IMG/VR virus record: IMGVR_UViG_3300033149_002667
Coordinates: 1 to 24,962 of that record
Origin: a virus
Reading direction: 5' to 3' (one strand)
Length of the DNA: 24,962 bases
A program made the position numbers and the translations under genes. Under the pieces are notes generated by a model, which was not told where the DNA came from, searched no databases, and saw nothing but the letters and a program-made list of their open reading frames with translations. Below, piece after piece: positions 6,373 to 12,609 of this stretch; within the stretch, counting starts at the first letter, position 1, and each line of letters begins with the position of its first letter.

Positions 6373-6552
6373 TTATCGGTCTCTCTTCACTATGCTGAAT
6401 ATTTCCTGAACATCTCGCTGCGTAGCCCAGTATTTGGTTTCTTCAGATAACGCTAGCCACTGGCTTGCCGCTTCACGCTCCTCTGGCGGGGATGTGGTAT
6501 TCATAATACGGCGTGCCTGCATATCTCTAAGTTCGATGATTTCTTCTATCAT
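6373..6552 (-). CDS. 59-residue helical protein
   Basis: ATG 6552 follows AAGGGAAGGCAACAAG. The product is MIEEIIELRDMQARRIMNTT, then a proline turn and a second charged helix containing W-L-A-L-S-E-E-T-K-Y-W. An acidic-basic helical hairpin is likely. Function unknown. Confidence 0.55.
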   Translation of the reverse strand: MIEEIIELRDMQARRIMNTTSPPEEREAASQWLALSEETKYWATQRDVQEIFSIVKRDR

Positions 6553-6567
6553 CTTGTTGCCTTCCCT

Positions 6568-6645
6568 TCATGGTCTAATCTTGACATCTGGGCTACTGCG
6601 ATATTGACTAAATCGCTTGCTAGTATTCGGAATGCCTCCTCTCAT
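6568..6645 (-). CDS. Possible 25-residue peptide
   Basis: ATG 6645 follows a weak GGGTAGG. The product begins MRGGIPNTSKRFSQYRSSPD and is basic. It fills an otherwise empty 130-base gap, but the only support is an intact short frame. Confidence 0.2.
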   Translation of the reverse strand: MRGGIPNTSKRFSQYRSSPDVKIRP

Positions 6646-6685
6646 TCTTAGCCTACCCTGCTTGTCGCACTCCTAAACATCTGCG

Positions 6686-6910
6686 CTACTTATCTTCTTG
6701 CTGGAATTGATTTGCCCAGTCCTGAATTGCGTTGCTTATATGTTCTTGTATAGCAAGTTTCAGTAGACGCCATTCGGTGGGTTGAATATCTCTTACTCCG
6801 TATCTCTCACAAAGTATTCTGGCAAGTCCCCTTATTGGAGGGTATATTGTGTCTATAACCATATTCAGTGATTGCTCATACTTGGTCTGCCAGATTTTGT
6901 CTGAAAGCAT
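6686..6910 (-). CDS. Helical hypothetical protein
   Basis: 74 residues. ATG 6910 follows a modest AAAGAGAGACA. Three helices are likely (SLNMVIDTIYPPIRGLARIL; RLLKLAIQEHISNAIQDWAN). No family is recognised. Confidence 0.55.
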   Translation of the reverse strand: MLSDKIWQTKYEQSLNMVIDTIYPPIRGLARILCERYGVRDIQPTEWRLLKLAIQEHISNAIQDWANQFQQEDK

Positions 6911-6969
6911 TGTATTGTCTCTCTTTCTTACTTGGTAGGTAATCTTGTTCTATTCGCCTTGTCTTTATT

Positions 6970-7158
6970 CTAAACATCCGCGCTACTGCTACGCGGCGGC
7001 ACAAACATACTTGCCGTCCACAAGTCGTGGTCAAGATTTGGTTTGAACTTGCGTTGCGCTCGCTCAAACGCCGCCCGATCCTTTGGGTGCATTCGAGCCT
7101 TTAGTTTAGCTAGTTCTCTCAGCTTCTTTGTTTGTCTTTGGGCTTCTTGCTTAGCCAT
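6970..7158 (-). CDS. Small basic hypothetical protein
   Basis: 62 residues. ATG 7158 has AAGGAGG at a long distance (13 bases). It is very basic and coiled-coil-like at the start (MAKQEAQRQTKKLRELAKLK), then D-R-A-A-F-E-R-A-Q-R-K-F-K. It may bind nucleic acid, judged from charge. It overlaps the upstream gene by 40 bases in another frame. Confidence 0.45.
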   Translation of the reverse strand: MAKQEAQRQTKKLRELAKLKARMHPKDRAAFERAQRKFKPNLDHDLWTASMFVPPRSSSADV

Positions 7159-7307
7159 TCGGGATAGTTTTCCTCCTTGTCATTCGGTACATAGGCTTTG
7201 GTAATTCGGTACTCATTCGGTACGCTCAAAACTTTTCGCCCGCCTATCGGCCCACTTACACGCGAGTGACTTACCTCAATTTTGAATAAGGTTTGCCTTA
7301 ACTTCAC
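7119..7307 (-). CDS. Small basic hypothetical protein
   Basis: 62 residues from GTG 7307. An internal GTG preceding S-G-P-I-G-G, behind TTGAGGTAAG, is an alternative start. The tail is basic (WLSKKPKDKQRS). It lies directly downstream of parB. Start and reality are less certain than for its neighbours. Confidence 0.4.
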   Translation of the reverse strand: MKLRQTLFKIEVSHSRVSGPIGGRKVLSVPNEYRITKAYVPNDKEENYPEWLSKKPKDKQRS

Positions 7308-7356
7308 CTCTGTTTATTATGTTAACTCGCTTGAGGAACCTCAAAAAGAAGAAGGG

Positions 7357-8322
7357 TTACCGACGGCTCAATTCTTCGCTAACTGCTGCCCCGATTTGCC
7401 GCCCGATAGCCTCAAGTACCTTCGCTTGAGCCTGCACAGCTCGCAACTGTTCGCCAGTCAACTGTGTGAGTTTGTCTATATTCTCCGTTGCCCAGGTCTG
7501 TAACTTGCCTGCTTGCTCAAGCCGCTTCTCAAACTCGCTCTTCGCTCGTACAACCTCTTCGCTCAACTGCTGCTCGTCAAACCCCAGCGAGGTCTGCACT
7601 GGTGCTTCACCAAGTCCATACCCGCCCTTCACCTTCTCAACAATCTGCTGCACGGCTGTCGCTGGCCTGCCCCGTGCTGCACTCGTCGCCTCCTCTTGCG
7701 GGTTCCCGACTACCCAGGCCTCTGGCAAGTCATACTGGCAAGCCTCGCACTGCACCACGCCCTCCGCATTGATCTTATGACAACGCGGGCAACGCACTGG
7801 CGAAAGGTTCCTGCAGGGTAGCTTGCTCAGTTCCTGTAAAGCCACCAAGCCGATTTGCCCGTCAATGTATGCTTGCTTCAGCTTCTCGCCTGCGTTCTTT
7901 GCAAGCTCAATTCTCCCCTTGACGAAGGCAACCGACTTGCCTGCTTTCTGGCCGACTGCTTCTGCTGATAGACCGTGCTTCTCGATCAATTCCGCGAAGC
8001 CTGCCCCTTCTTCCCAAGGCAAAATATCTTCACGGTTCAGATTGTCCAGCAGCACATATTCCCGTGCCGCCTGGTCGTCCAGGTCAACGACAACGGCGGG
8101 CAACTCTCGCAAGCCTGCCTGCAACGCGGCAAGCCGCCGCCGGTGTCCAGCAAGTAGCTCATAATACTCGTCCACGCGCCGCACCGTAACCTGGCCTATG
8201 AACCCCTGCGCTCTTATGCTATCGGCAAGCTGCTCAATGCCCTCTTCGGCAAAGTATTGACGCGGCTGATCCTGCCGAGGTTGTATTTGCGCTATCGGTA
8301 TGGTCTCAATTCTATTCGTCAT
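7357..8322 (-). CDS. parB: ParB/Spo0J-family protein with embedded zinc ribbon
   Basis: 321 residues from ATG 8322 (GAGGAGGACA upstream; a TTG 18 bases further up is less likely). ParB proteins bind parS sites and clamp DNA using CTP, to partition chromosomes or plasmids or regulate genes. The N-terminal nuclease-like/CTPase region shows A-G-H-R-R-R-L-A-A (58-66, the GERR-type motif) and L-L-D-N-L-N-R-E-D-I (91-100), then the HTH region at about 105-165. The odd part is C-P-R-C (178-181) and C-E-A-C (192-195): a zinc ribbon just after the HTH domain, not part of standard ParB. The C-terminal third is coiled coil. No ParA ATPase is visible here, so it may act as a regulator or in phage-plasmid maintenance with a partner elsewhere. 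Confidence 0.9.
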   Translation of the reverse strand: MTNRIETIPIAQIQPRQDQPRQYFAEEGIEQLADSIRAQGFIGQVTVRRVDEYYELLAGHRRRLAALQAGLRELPAVVVDLDDQAAREYVLLDNLNREDILPWEEGAGFAELIEKHGLSAEAVGQKAGKSVAFVKGRIELAKNAGEKLKQAYIDGQIGLVALQELSKLPCRNLSPVRCPRCHKINAEGVVQCEACQYDLPEAWVVGNPQEEATSAARGRPATAVQQIVEKVKGGYGLGEAPVQTSLGFDEQQLSEEVVRAKSEFEKRLEQAGKLQTWATENIDKLTQLTGEQLRAVQAQAKVLEAIGRQIGAAVSEELSRR

Positions 8323-8968
8323 TGTCCTCCTCTTCTTCAACGGGGAAGGCTTCTACCGGTATCCAAGTTTTCTTCCAGACTCGCGGCAGCCCGCATTCCT
8401 TCTGAGCATAAACAAACTTCTGGCCGTCCACCTCTCGCAATTGTGTCGGCTGCACCGGAACCCACGGACGGCCAGGCCAGTAAACGCGGCGAAGGTATAG
8501 ACTATAACCGCCGATCCACACCACAACCGCGACTATGCTGCAAACTGGCCCAAAGTTTGGTGCGGAGAATATCAAGCCAAGCCAGATTGATGGTGCAATT
8601 ATAAATTGACCGACTGCCCAAAACAGCCCACAGAATACAACCACACAGCCAGGCATCGTTGACCAGAAGCTCGCGGGTTCCTGCGGTAGTATGTTTGCGG
8701 CCTCCTGGTCGTTGTCGTTTGCTGTTGTTGTATTCGTTGGAGTCGTTTCTGGCTGTAAGTCCAACTGTACATCTACTGCAACCCTCTGCTGTCTTTGCCT
8801 TGGCTGTTCTTGCTCAACTGCCGCTTGCCCGTTTCCTGTCAACCTCTCTGGCGGCACCCAGCTCTCGTTGCCAAACTCGTCAACGGCTAGCACCCGTTCC
8901 TGTAGCTGACCGTCAACTTCCTGCATTCTGCTAACTGTCTGCCCTTCCCTGCGTATAGCCAAGAACAT
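8312..8968 (-). CDS. Two-span membrane protein with charged termini
   Basis: 218 residues from ATG 8968, chosen for GGGAGGCACTCTG upstream. A start at 9037 is in frame but has a poor site. The N-terminal 85 residues are hydrophilic and Gln/Thr-rich. Two transmembrane helices follow (GCVVVFCGLFWAVGQFIIAP and VCSIVAVVVWIGGYSLYL), then a W/P-rich soluble part and an acidic tail (VEEEEDNDE). It overlaps parB by 11 bases. Function unknown. Confidence 0.6.
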   Translation of the reverse strand: MFLAIRREGQTVSRMQEVDGQLQERVLAVDEFGNESWVPPERLTGNGQAAVEQEQPRQRQQRVAVDVQLDLQPETTPTNTTTANDNDQEAANILPQEPASFWSTMPGCVVVFCGLFWAVGQFIIAPSIWLGLIFSAPNFGPVCSIVAVVVWIGGYSLYLRRVYWPGRPWVPVQPTQLREVDGQKFVYAQKECGLPRVWKKTWIPVEAFPVEEEEDNDE

Positions 8969-9049
8969 CAGAGTGCCTCCCGTTGCTGGTTCCTGTGTCT
9001 CTGAGACGCGGCGCGGCCTTTGCCTATGCTCTACCATAGCCGCCCGCCT

Positions 9050-9074
9050 CTGAGCGCTCAGTGAACGCTCAGAA
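9050..9074. repeat. Nested palindrome CTGAGCGCTCAG plus partial copy
   Basis: TCTGAGCGCTCAGTGAACGCTCAGA contains a 12-base perfect palindrome (first part) and an imperfect second arm, giving two alternative hairpins. It lies between the 9092 gene and the 8312 gene. The core TGAGCGCTCA recurs in the RNA at 19491-19504. It could be a protein operator or an RNA processing/regulatory hairpin. Confidence 0.45.
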
Positions 9075-9091
9075 GCCGAAGGCTAGTTAAC

Positions 9092-9418
9092 TTATACCGG
9101 TGCGTCTTTTGACGACTGCTCTAGCCGCTTTGTGTTCTCTTGTGTCTGTTGACGCAAACTCTCAATTATGTTCCAGATTGTCTGCGTTTCTTCGTCTCGT
9201 TCTTTGTTTTGTCTGTGTAGCTTGTTGCTGTCGGCCTGAAGGCAGTGAACTTCTTCCCATAATTCCCCTAGACTGTTGTCTCTGTCTTCGTCAGCTATGC
9301 TTCGGCTTGTATAATGCAGCAAGCTCAATAACATAAGCATACCGACGACCACAACAAAGCTGACTGCTGCTTGTGCTGCCACTACTGCCCAGAATGTTGT
9401 CCAAAACATACTTAGCAT
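9092..9418 (-). CDS. Membrane-anchored coiled-coil protein
   Basis: 108 residues. ATG 9418 is behind AAAAAGGAGAAGAACGAT. A transmembrane helix (about 5-35; AAQAAVSFVVVVGMLMLLSL) is followed by a long hydrophilic coiled coil (residues 45-105; LWEEVHCLQADSNKLHRQNK and onward). The topology resembles phage spanin- or exclusion-type proteins, but no signature decides between them. Confidence 0.6.
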   Translation of the reverse strand: MLSMFWTTFWAVVAAQAAVSFVVVVGMLMLLSLLHYTSRSIADEDRDNSLGELWEEVHCLQADSNKLHRQNKERDEETQTIWNIIESLRQQTQENTKRLEQSSKDAPV

Positions 9419-9434
9419 ATCGTTCTTCTCCTTT

Positions 9435-9659
9435 TTATAGTCTGAGTAACCCCTTGATCGCCTTTGCTATCAGCCCCTTGCCAAACAACTGTTTGCTGAA
9501 CAGTTTGCCTAAGCTCCGATGCACTTGCCGCCGCACTATCTTTTTCGGCCCTCGGCTATCACCGAGTAGCGTCTCAATAAATGGTTGCCAGTTACCGAGG
9601 GTTCGCGCCCAGGCATACATCTCGCGCCGTACCCGTTTGTAAGTCTTTAACCGCGCCAT
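9435..9659 (-). CDS. Very basic small protein
   Basis: 74 residues from ATG 9659, behind AAAGGAGAGAAGCATA. It is rich in Lys and Arg (MARLKTYKRVRREMYAWART; GPKKIVRRQVHRSLGKLFSK), ending in an amphipathic helix (LIAKAIKGLLRL). It probably binds nucleic acid or membrane; this is inferred from charge only. Confidence 0.6.
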   Translation of the reverse strand: MARLKTYKRVRREMYAWARTLGNWQPFIETLLGDSRGPKKIVRRQVHRSLGKLFSKQLFGKGLIAKAIKGLLRL

Positions 9660-9678
9660 TATGCTTCTCTCCTTTCTG

Positions 9679-9933
9679 TTATCTCTTAATGCTGTCTTTA
9701 ATGGCAAGGGCGTCCTGGTGTGATAGCCTCTCTGCTATCACTTGCTCCACCACCTCCTCTGCTACCTCCACAACATCCCACTCGTCTCCATAGTCCAAAC
9801 CCTCAACGCGCTCGTTGTGTCTTATAATGTACTCCTTGATCTTCTGAATAACTGAGTGCAACGCCTTTGCCCCTGCCCGAACTGCTAATGGTATCAACAC
9901 TACCAGTAAGCCAACCTCAATCCACCATAACAT
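9679..9933 (-). CDS. Single-span membrane protein
   Basis: 84 residues from ATG 9933, behind AAAGGAGGGCCTATA. An N-terminal transmembrane helix (IEVGLLVVLIPLAV) precedes an acidic cytoplasmic helix (DEWDVVEVAEEVVEQVIAER). The start overlaps the upstream stop (TAATG). Function unknown. Confidence 0.6.
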   Translation of the reverse strand: MLWWIEVGLLVVLIPLAVRAGAKALHSVIQKIKEYIIRHNERVEGLDYGDEWDVVEVAEEVVEQVIAERLSHQDALAIKDSIKR

Positions 9934-10202
9934 TATAGGCCCTCCTTTACTGTAATATGTTGTTGCCGAACATAAGCAGCACGCCGACAATAATGCACGC
10001 AGCAAACCATAGCGGGATACTCATCGCCCAGGTTATTGCCCCCAAAAACATTATTAACTCTGTTATAGTCTTGCCAGAAGCCCGTTCGTGCTCGTGCTGC
10101 ACCAGCCTCATATATGAGCCGCCCGATTATGAGCAGCAGCACCAGCAGGCCAATATGAGACCAGCCGACGCCGGCTAACAATTCTCTGAGTGTGTCTACC
10201 AT
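9933..10202 (-). CDS. Single-span membrane protein with Cys-rich tail
   Basis: 89 residues. ATG 10202 follows GAGGAGAATAAT. The transmembrane helix is at about 17-31 (IGLLVLLLIIGRLIY). The tail has a C-C-V-H-Y-C cluster. It is coupled to the next gene through TAATG. The two single-span proteins may work as a pair. Confidence 0.6.
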   Translation of the reverse strand: MVDTLRELLAGVGWSHIGLLVLLLIIGRLIYEAGAARARTGFWQDYNRVNNVFGGNNLGDEYPAMVCCVHYCRRAAYVRQQHITVKEGL

Positions 10203-10203
10203 A

Positions 10204-10419
10204 TTATTCTCCTCGTGCTATATCGCCGAGCAGTGCCTGAATATCACGGAGGCAAGCCCGCGTCGTATTCAGGCGCTCAAGCACACGCGGCAGGTGTATG
10301 CCCACTCGCGGGAGCATAATCCTCAGTTGCCGCCTTGTTTCTCGAAGGTTATACTCAACACTCTCAAGCAAGTCGCGTACACGTTCCTCATCCAAAACTG
10401 TTTCAGGTGAACTATACAT
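10204..10419 (-). CDS. Small helical hypothetical protein
   Basis: 71 residues from ATG 10419, behind GGGAGGAGAGACA. It is Arg/Leu-rich helix throughout (VRDLLESVEYNLRETRRQLR; LERLNTTRACLRDIQALLGD). It is the first gene after the promoter at 10460-10488. Function unknown. Confidence 0.6.
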   Translation of the reverse strand: MYSSPETVLDEERVRDLLESVEYNLRETRRQLRIMLPRVGIHLPRVLERLNTTRACLRDIQALLGDIARGE

Positions 10420-10459
10420 TGTCTCTCCTCCCTCTGCTCTTCTGTCGCCTTCTGTATCT

Positions 10460-10488
10460 ATTATACCACAAGCCGCTACAAAACTCAA
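10460..10488 (-). promoter_or_regulatory. Leftward sigma70-type promoter
   Basis: Read on the minus strand: TTGAGT (10483-10488), a 17-base spacer ending TGTGG, then TATAAT (10460-10465). The TGG before the -10 also gives an extended -10 (TGGTATAAT). It would transcribe the 10204 gene and everything to its left, including parB and the integrase. Confidence 0.75.
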
Positions 10489-10563
10489 CCCCTTCTCCAA
10501 AGAAATATTCTCTCCTCCCCCAGACCCCCTCCTCAACGGCAGGCGGCCTTGCACTAACAGCCT

Positions 10564-10589
10564 GCGCCTGTGCCCGAAGACGCAAGCGC
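10564..10589 (-). terminator. Stable UUCG-capped hairpin between transcription units
   Basis: On the minus strand GCGCTTG pairs with CAGGCGC (7 bp with one wobble). After a C-A mismatch, GTC and GGC close a TTCG tetraloop. It lies just past the end of the 10596 gene and before the promoter at 10460. It has no U-tract, so it is either a weak or factor-dependent terminator or an RNA-stabilising hairpin. Confidence 0.35.
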
Positions 10590-10595
10590 CGACCG

Positions 10596-10790
10596 TTAGG
10601 CTTTACGGGATACTGTTAAGCCACAATCAGACCAAACCGCAGCCTCAAACTTTTCCCTGTCGAAAAGCGGGTTTTCTGCCTGTAACGCTTGGCAGAAGTG
10701 CCGGCATATCTTGTTGCGTATTCTCATCTTTTCGAGGGGGACTGCCTCTTGGATTACTTTTGCGATTAGCTTGTAATCTTTCCTCGTCAT
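10596..10790 (-). CDS. Small basic hypothetical protein
   Basis: 64 residues. ATG 10790 follows GGGAGGCCGCGAAG. The sequence MTRKDYKLIAKVIQEAVPLE then CRHFCQALQAENPLFDREKF matches the general look of small phage proteins of unknown role. It lies between its own extended -10 promoter (10828) and a stable hairpin, so it may be expressed separately. Confidence 0.6.
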   Translation of the reverse strand: MTRKDYKLIAKVIQEAVPLEKMRIRNKICRHFCQALQAENPLFDREKFEAAVWSDCGLTVSRKA

Positions 10791-10827
10791 CTTCGCGGCC
10801 TCCCTTCTGAATTGCCCTTCTGCTTAT

Positions 10828-10836
10828 AGTATACCA
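10828..10836 (-). promoter_or_regulatory. Leftward extended -10 promoter
   Basis: On the minus strand TGGTATACT forms an extended -10. No good -35 lies 16-18 bases upstream. It sits about 38 bases before the ATG of the 10596 gene. Confidence 0.5.
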
Positions 10837-10869
10837 AACTGTCTCAATCCTAAACCTAAACGCCACAAC

Positions 10870-11277
10870 CTATAAGTAACCGCCTAAGTCGCATACCGCC
10901 TGCATATCACCAGCACTTGCCTTCGCTTGTAGATCAGCAACCCTCGCCGCCTCCGCTTTATTCTCCGCCTCCCGCTTGTCAACAAGTTCTATAAACTTTG
11001 CCTTTGCTGTTCGCGCTGTCTTCAAGTACCATACCCGCCGTCCGCTTACTCTGTATACCCTATGAGTCTTGCCGCCCAACTGCAAGGCTTTCCGTAACTG
11101 TGTCTCCCAAACCTCAAGTACATCATTCTCCAAACCCACAACATACGCCCCGTTCTTCAGTCTGCATATTATAGGCTTGAACCCCGAATTGAAACACCCG
11201 AATGGTTCTGGCCCCGATACTTGACTTCCCCTCTTCATCGGTTTTGATAGAAACTTCTCGTCACTTAATCTGTTCAT
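10870..11277 (-). CDS. Hypothetical protein, first gene of the leftward operon
   Basis: 135 residues. ATG 11277 follows AAGGGAGGAAGCC. The middle is beta-rich (FKPIICRLKNGAYVVGLEND, HRVYRVSGRRVWYLKT), followed by a long Lys/Glu/Ala helix (about 100-125). As first gene behind the strong leftward promoter it should be made very early and could be a regulator or anti-host factor. No HTH is visible. Confidence 0.6.
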   Translation of the reverse strand: MNRLSDEKFLSKPMKRGSQVSGPEPFGCFNSGFKPIICRLKNGAYVVGLENDVLEVWETQLRKALQLGGKTHRVYRVSGRRVWYLKTARTAKAKFIELVDKREAENKAEAARVADLQAKASAGDMQAVCDLGGYL

Positions 11278-11309
11278 TGGCTTCCTCCCTTCATTATGGT
11301 ATTGTATCT

Positions 11310-11338
11310 ATTATAACACAAAGCGCTACGATTGTCAA
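11310..11338 (-). promoter_or_regulatory. Strong leftward consensus promoter
   Basis: Read on the minus strand: TTGACA (11333-11338), 17-base spacer, TATAAT (11310-11315). Both hexamers are perfect. It drives the 10870 gene and probably much of the leftward operon. Confidence 0.85.
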
Positions 11339-11368
11339 GGCCCTTCTCAAAGTTTCTTCTCTATCTGT

Positions 11369-11395
11369 AGTATACCTCGCCCGTCTCGCTGTTAA
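11369..11395 (-). promoter_or_regulatory. Possible second leftward promoter
   Basis: Minus strand TTAACA (11390-11395), 15-base spacer, TATACT (11369-11374). The short spacing makes it weaker than the neighbour at 11310. Confidence 0.3.
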
Positions 11396-11417
11396 GCATA
11401 TCTGCTACAAAATAGTT

Positions 11418-11479
11418 TTGTACAACTCGTGTGCATAGCTTTGTACAAGTGTACAGTTAATGTGCAGAGTTTTGTACAA
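11418..11479. promoter_or_regulatory. Operator cluster: three TTGTACAA palindromes
   Basis: TTGTACAA occurs at 11418-11425, 11441-11448 and 11472-11479, with a partial TGTACA at 11450-11455. The surrounding bases are also similar (TTTTGTACAA or CTTTGTACAAG). The cluster lies between the leftward promoters and the rightward promoter. It is a likely binding array for a phage repressor, or for the ParB as a non-canonical partition site. Confidence 0.6.
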
Positions 11480-11534
11480 TTGACAACGGTAGGCGGCTTG
11501 ACCCGAAAACCCTCACGACCCGCCGATCACCAAA

Positions 11535-11555
11535 ACCCTAGGGTCTATTATATCA
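11535..11555 (-). promoter_or_regulatory. Leftward extended -10 with palindrome at the start site
   Basis: On the minus strand TGATATAAT (11547-11555) is an extended -10. The palindrome ACCCTAGGGT (11535-11544) lies where transcription would begin, a typical operator position. No gene starts nearby, so any transcript would have a leader of more than 250 bases before the 11277 start. Confidence 0.4.
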
Positions 11556-11587
11556 CGGCTCGCCTGCCGCCGCTTGGCTTGTAGCTT

Positions 11588-11599
11588 TTATCACGATAA
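11588..11599. repeat. Inverted repeat TTATC-AC-GATAA
   Basis: Two 5-base arms with a 2-base spacer in the divergent control region, followed by ACCGTTACCGT. It is a possible second operator type, distinct from TTGTACAA. The rest of 11556-11722 shows no gene. Confidence 0.35.
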
Positions 11600-11722
11600 C
11601 CGTTACCGTATAGCTGCCGCCGCTCGCTTATGAGCCAAAAACGAGACAAAAATTAGGTTTTGAGCGTTTTCGAGACAGACTCCTATTCGGAGATAATTGA
11701 GGTCTAAAAAGCAATTGGGGGG

Positions 11723-11751
11723 TTGACATTTTAGGCGTTACGGTTTATAAT
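11723..11751 (+). promoter_or_regulatory. Rightward consensus promoter for the packaging/head operon
   Basis: TTGACA (11723-11728), 17-base spacer, TATAAT (11746-11751). GTTACG occurs on both sides of the -10 (11737-11742 and 11756-11761), a 19-base repeat that could be an operator. The predicted start site (about 11757-11759) is only 5-7 bases before ATG 11764. Confidence 0.85.
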
Positions 11752-11763
11752 GAGTGTTACGAT

Positions 11764-12414
11764 ATGAACCAGACAGATGATGAGAACAAGGTAGTACGAC
11801 GGGCATACCCACTGCGGACGGTGCGAGCGGCGATGTGTTTGTATGCAGCTGGGGGAGAGAGTGGTCTGCACGACAATGATATAGAGAAAATGCTGGGGAT
11901 AGAGACGGAGGGGATAGTGAGGGTATGGCGAGATCGGGGGCGCGGGGGGAATTGGGAAGCGAAGCGAGCGTGGGTGGAAAACGAAGCTGACGATGAGGAG
12001 GAGGATCGGCCGTTTGAGCTAAGTGATCGCAGGGAATTACTGAAGAGCAGTGTAGAGGTAGCGAGGATGTTATTGATGAAATGCAAGGATGCACTGGAGG
12101 GGAAGAAGAATGTTGAGTTTGTAAGCGGGGAAAAGCCGACGGCGCGAAATGTAATAGAAGGTCTGCAGAGGGCGCATGTGATCATCGAGAAGGATACAAC
12201 ACAGTTACGGGAGATAGAGGAAAGCGTCAGGGACGAGCGGCAAGTTGAGGAGGAACGAGTACGACGGATACTACGGCGAGTGCAACAGGCATTAGCAGAA
12301 AGCGAATTGAAATTAACGCCTGAGCAGTTAGAGGTATTGAGGAAGGCGTTTCCAGGAGTGCCGCTGCTATGGATAAGCGAGGTGCTGCCACAGGGGATGG
12401 CGGCGGAGGTTTAA
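11764..12414 (+). CDS. Putative small terminase subunit
   Basis: 216 residues. It is the first gene of the head operon, and a small terminase subunit recognises the phage packaging site in this position. The N-terminal part (about 12-60) contains AAMCLYAAGGESGLHDNDIE then M-L-G-I and V-R-V-W-R-D-R-G-R-G-G-N-W-E, which is HTH-like and resembles the small-terminase style of K-R-A-W lists. The C-terminal two thirds are long charged helices (coiled coil, 75-190), suitable for oligomer formation. No ribosome binding site precedes the ATG, and the promoter would give a leaderless or near-leaderless mRNA. The assignment rests on position and fold style only. Confidence 0.55.
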   Translation: MNQTDDENKVVRRAYPLRTVRAAMCLYAAGGESGLHDNDIEKMLGIETEGIVRVWRDRGRGGNWEAKRAWVENEADDEEEDRPFELSDRRELLKSSVEVARMLLMKCKDALEGKKNVEFVSGEKPTARNVIEGLQRAHVIIEKDTTQLREIEESVRDERQVEEERVRRILRRVQQALAESELKLTPEQLEVLRKAFPGVPLLWISEVLPQGMAAEV

Positions 12415-12488
12415 GACTAACACAAATGGGTAAAATGGTTTAGATGACAACAACTCCAATGAAGAAAACAACATATAAGGGAATAGAG

Positions 12489-12605
12489 ATGACGTGCCAA
12501 GACTGGAAGGAGGTGCCGTTGTTGTTGGTGATGTTGTTGGGGGGTTGGGGTTTGCTTTGTGGTGTCGTTTTGGTGATTTACGGAATAATCAACAAGAAGT
12601 ATTAA
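12489..12605 (+). CDS. 38-residue membrane peptide
   Basis: ATG 12489 follows AAGGGAATAGAG; an in-frame ATG at 12444 lacks such a site. The product MTCQDWKEVPLLLVMLLGGW, then GLLCGVVLVIYGIINKKY, is one transmembrane helix with a basic C-terminus. It ends 4 bases before the phosphoesterase start. Function unknown. Confidence 0.5.
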   Translation: MTCQDWKEVPLLLVMLLGGWGLLCGVVLVIYGIINKKY

Positions 12606-12609
12606 AAGG

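Noticed and set aside
7357-11763. Canonical parS site (TGTTNCACGTGAAACA) for the ParB
   Set aside because: Not found by eye; only the TTGTACAA array was noticed.
11757-12185. Long minus-strand open frame opposite the putative small terminase gene
   Set aside because: Low-complexity Ser/Pro-rich product, no ribosome binding site, and the plus frame has promoter and operon context.
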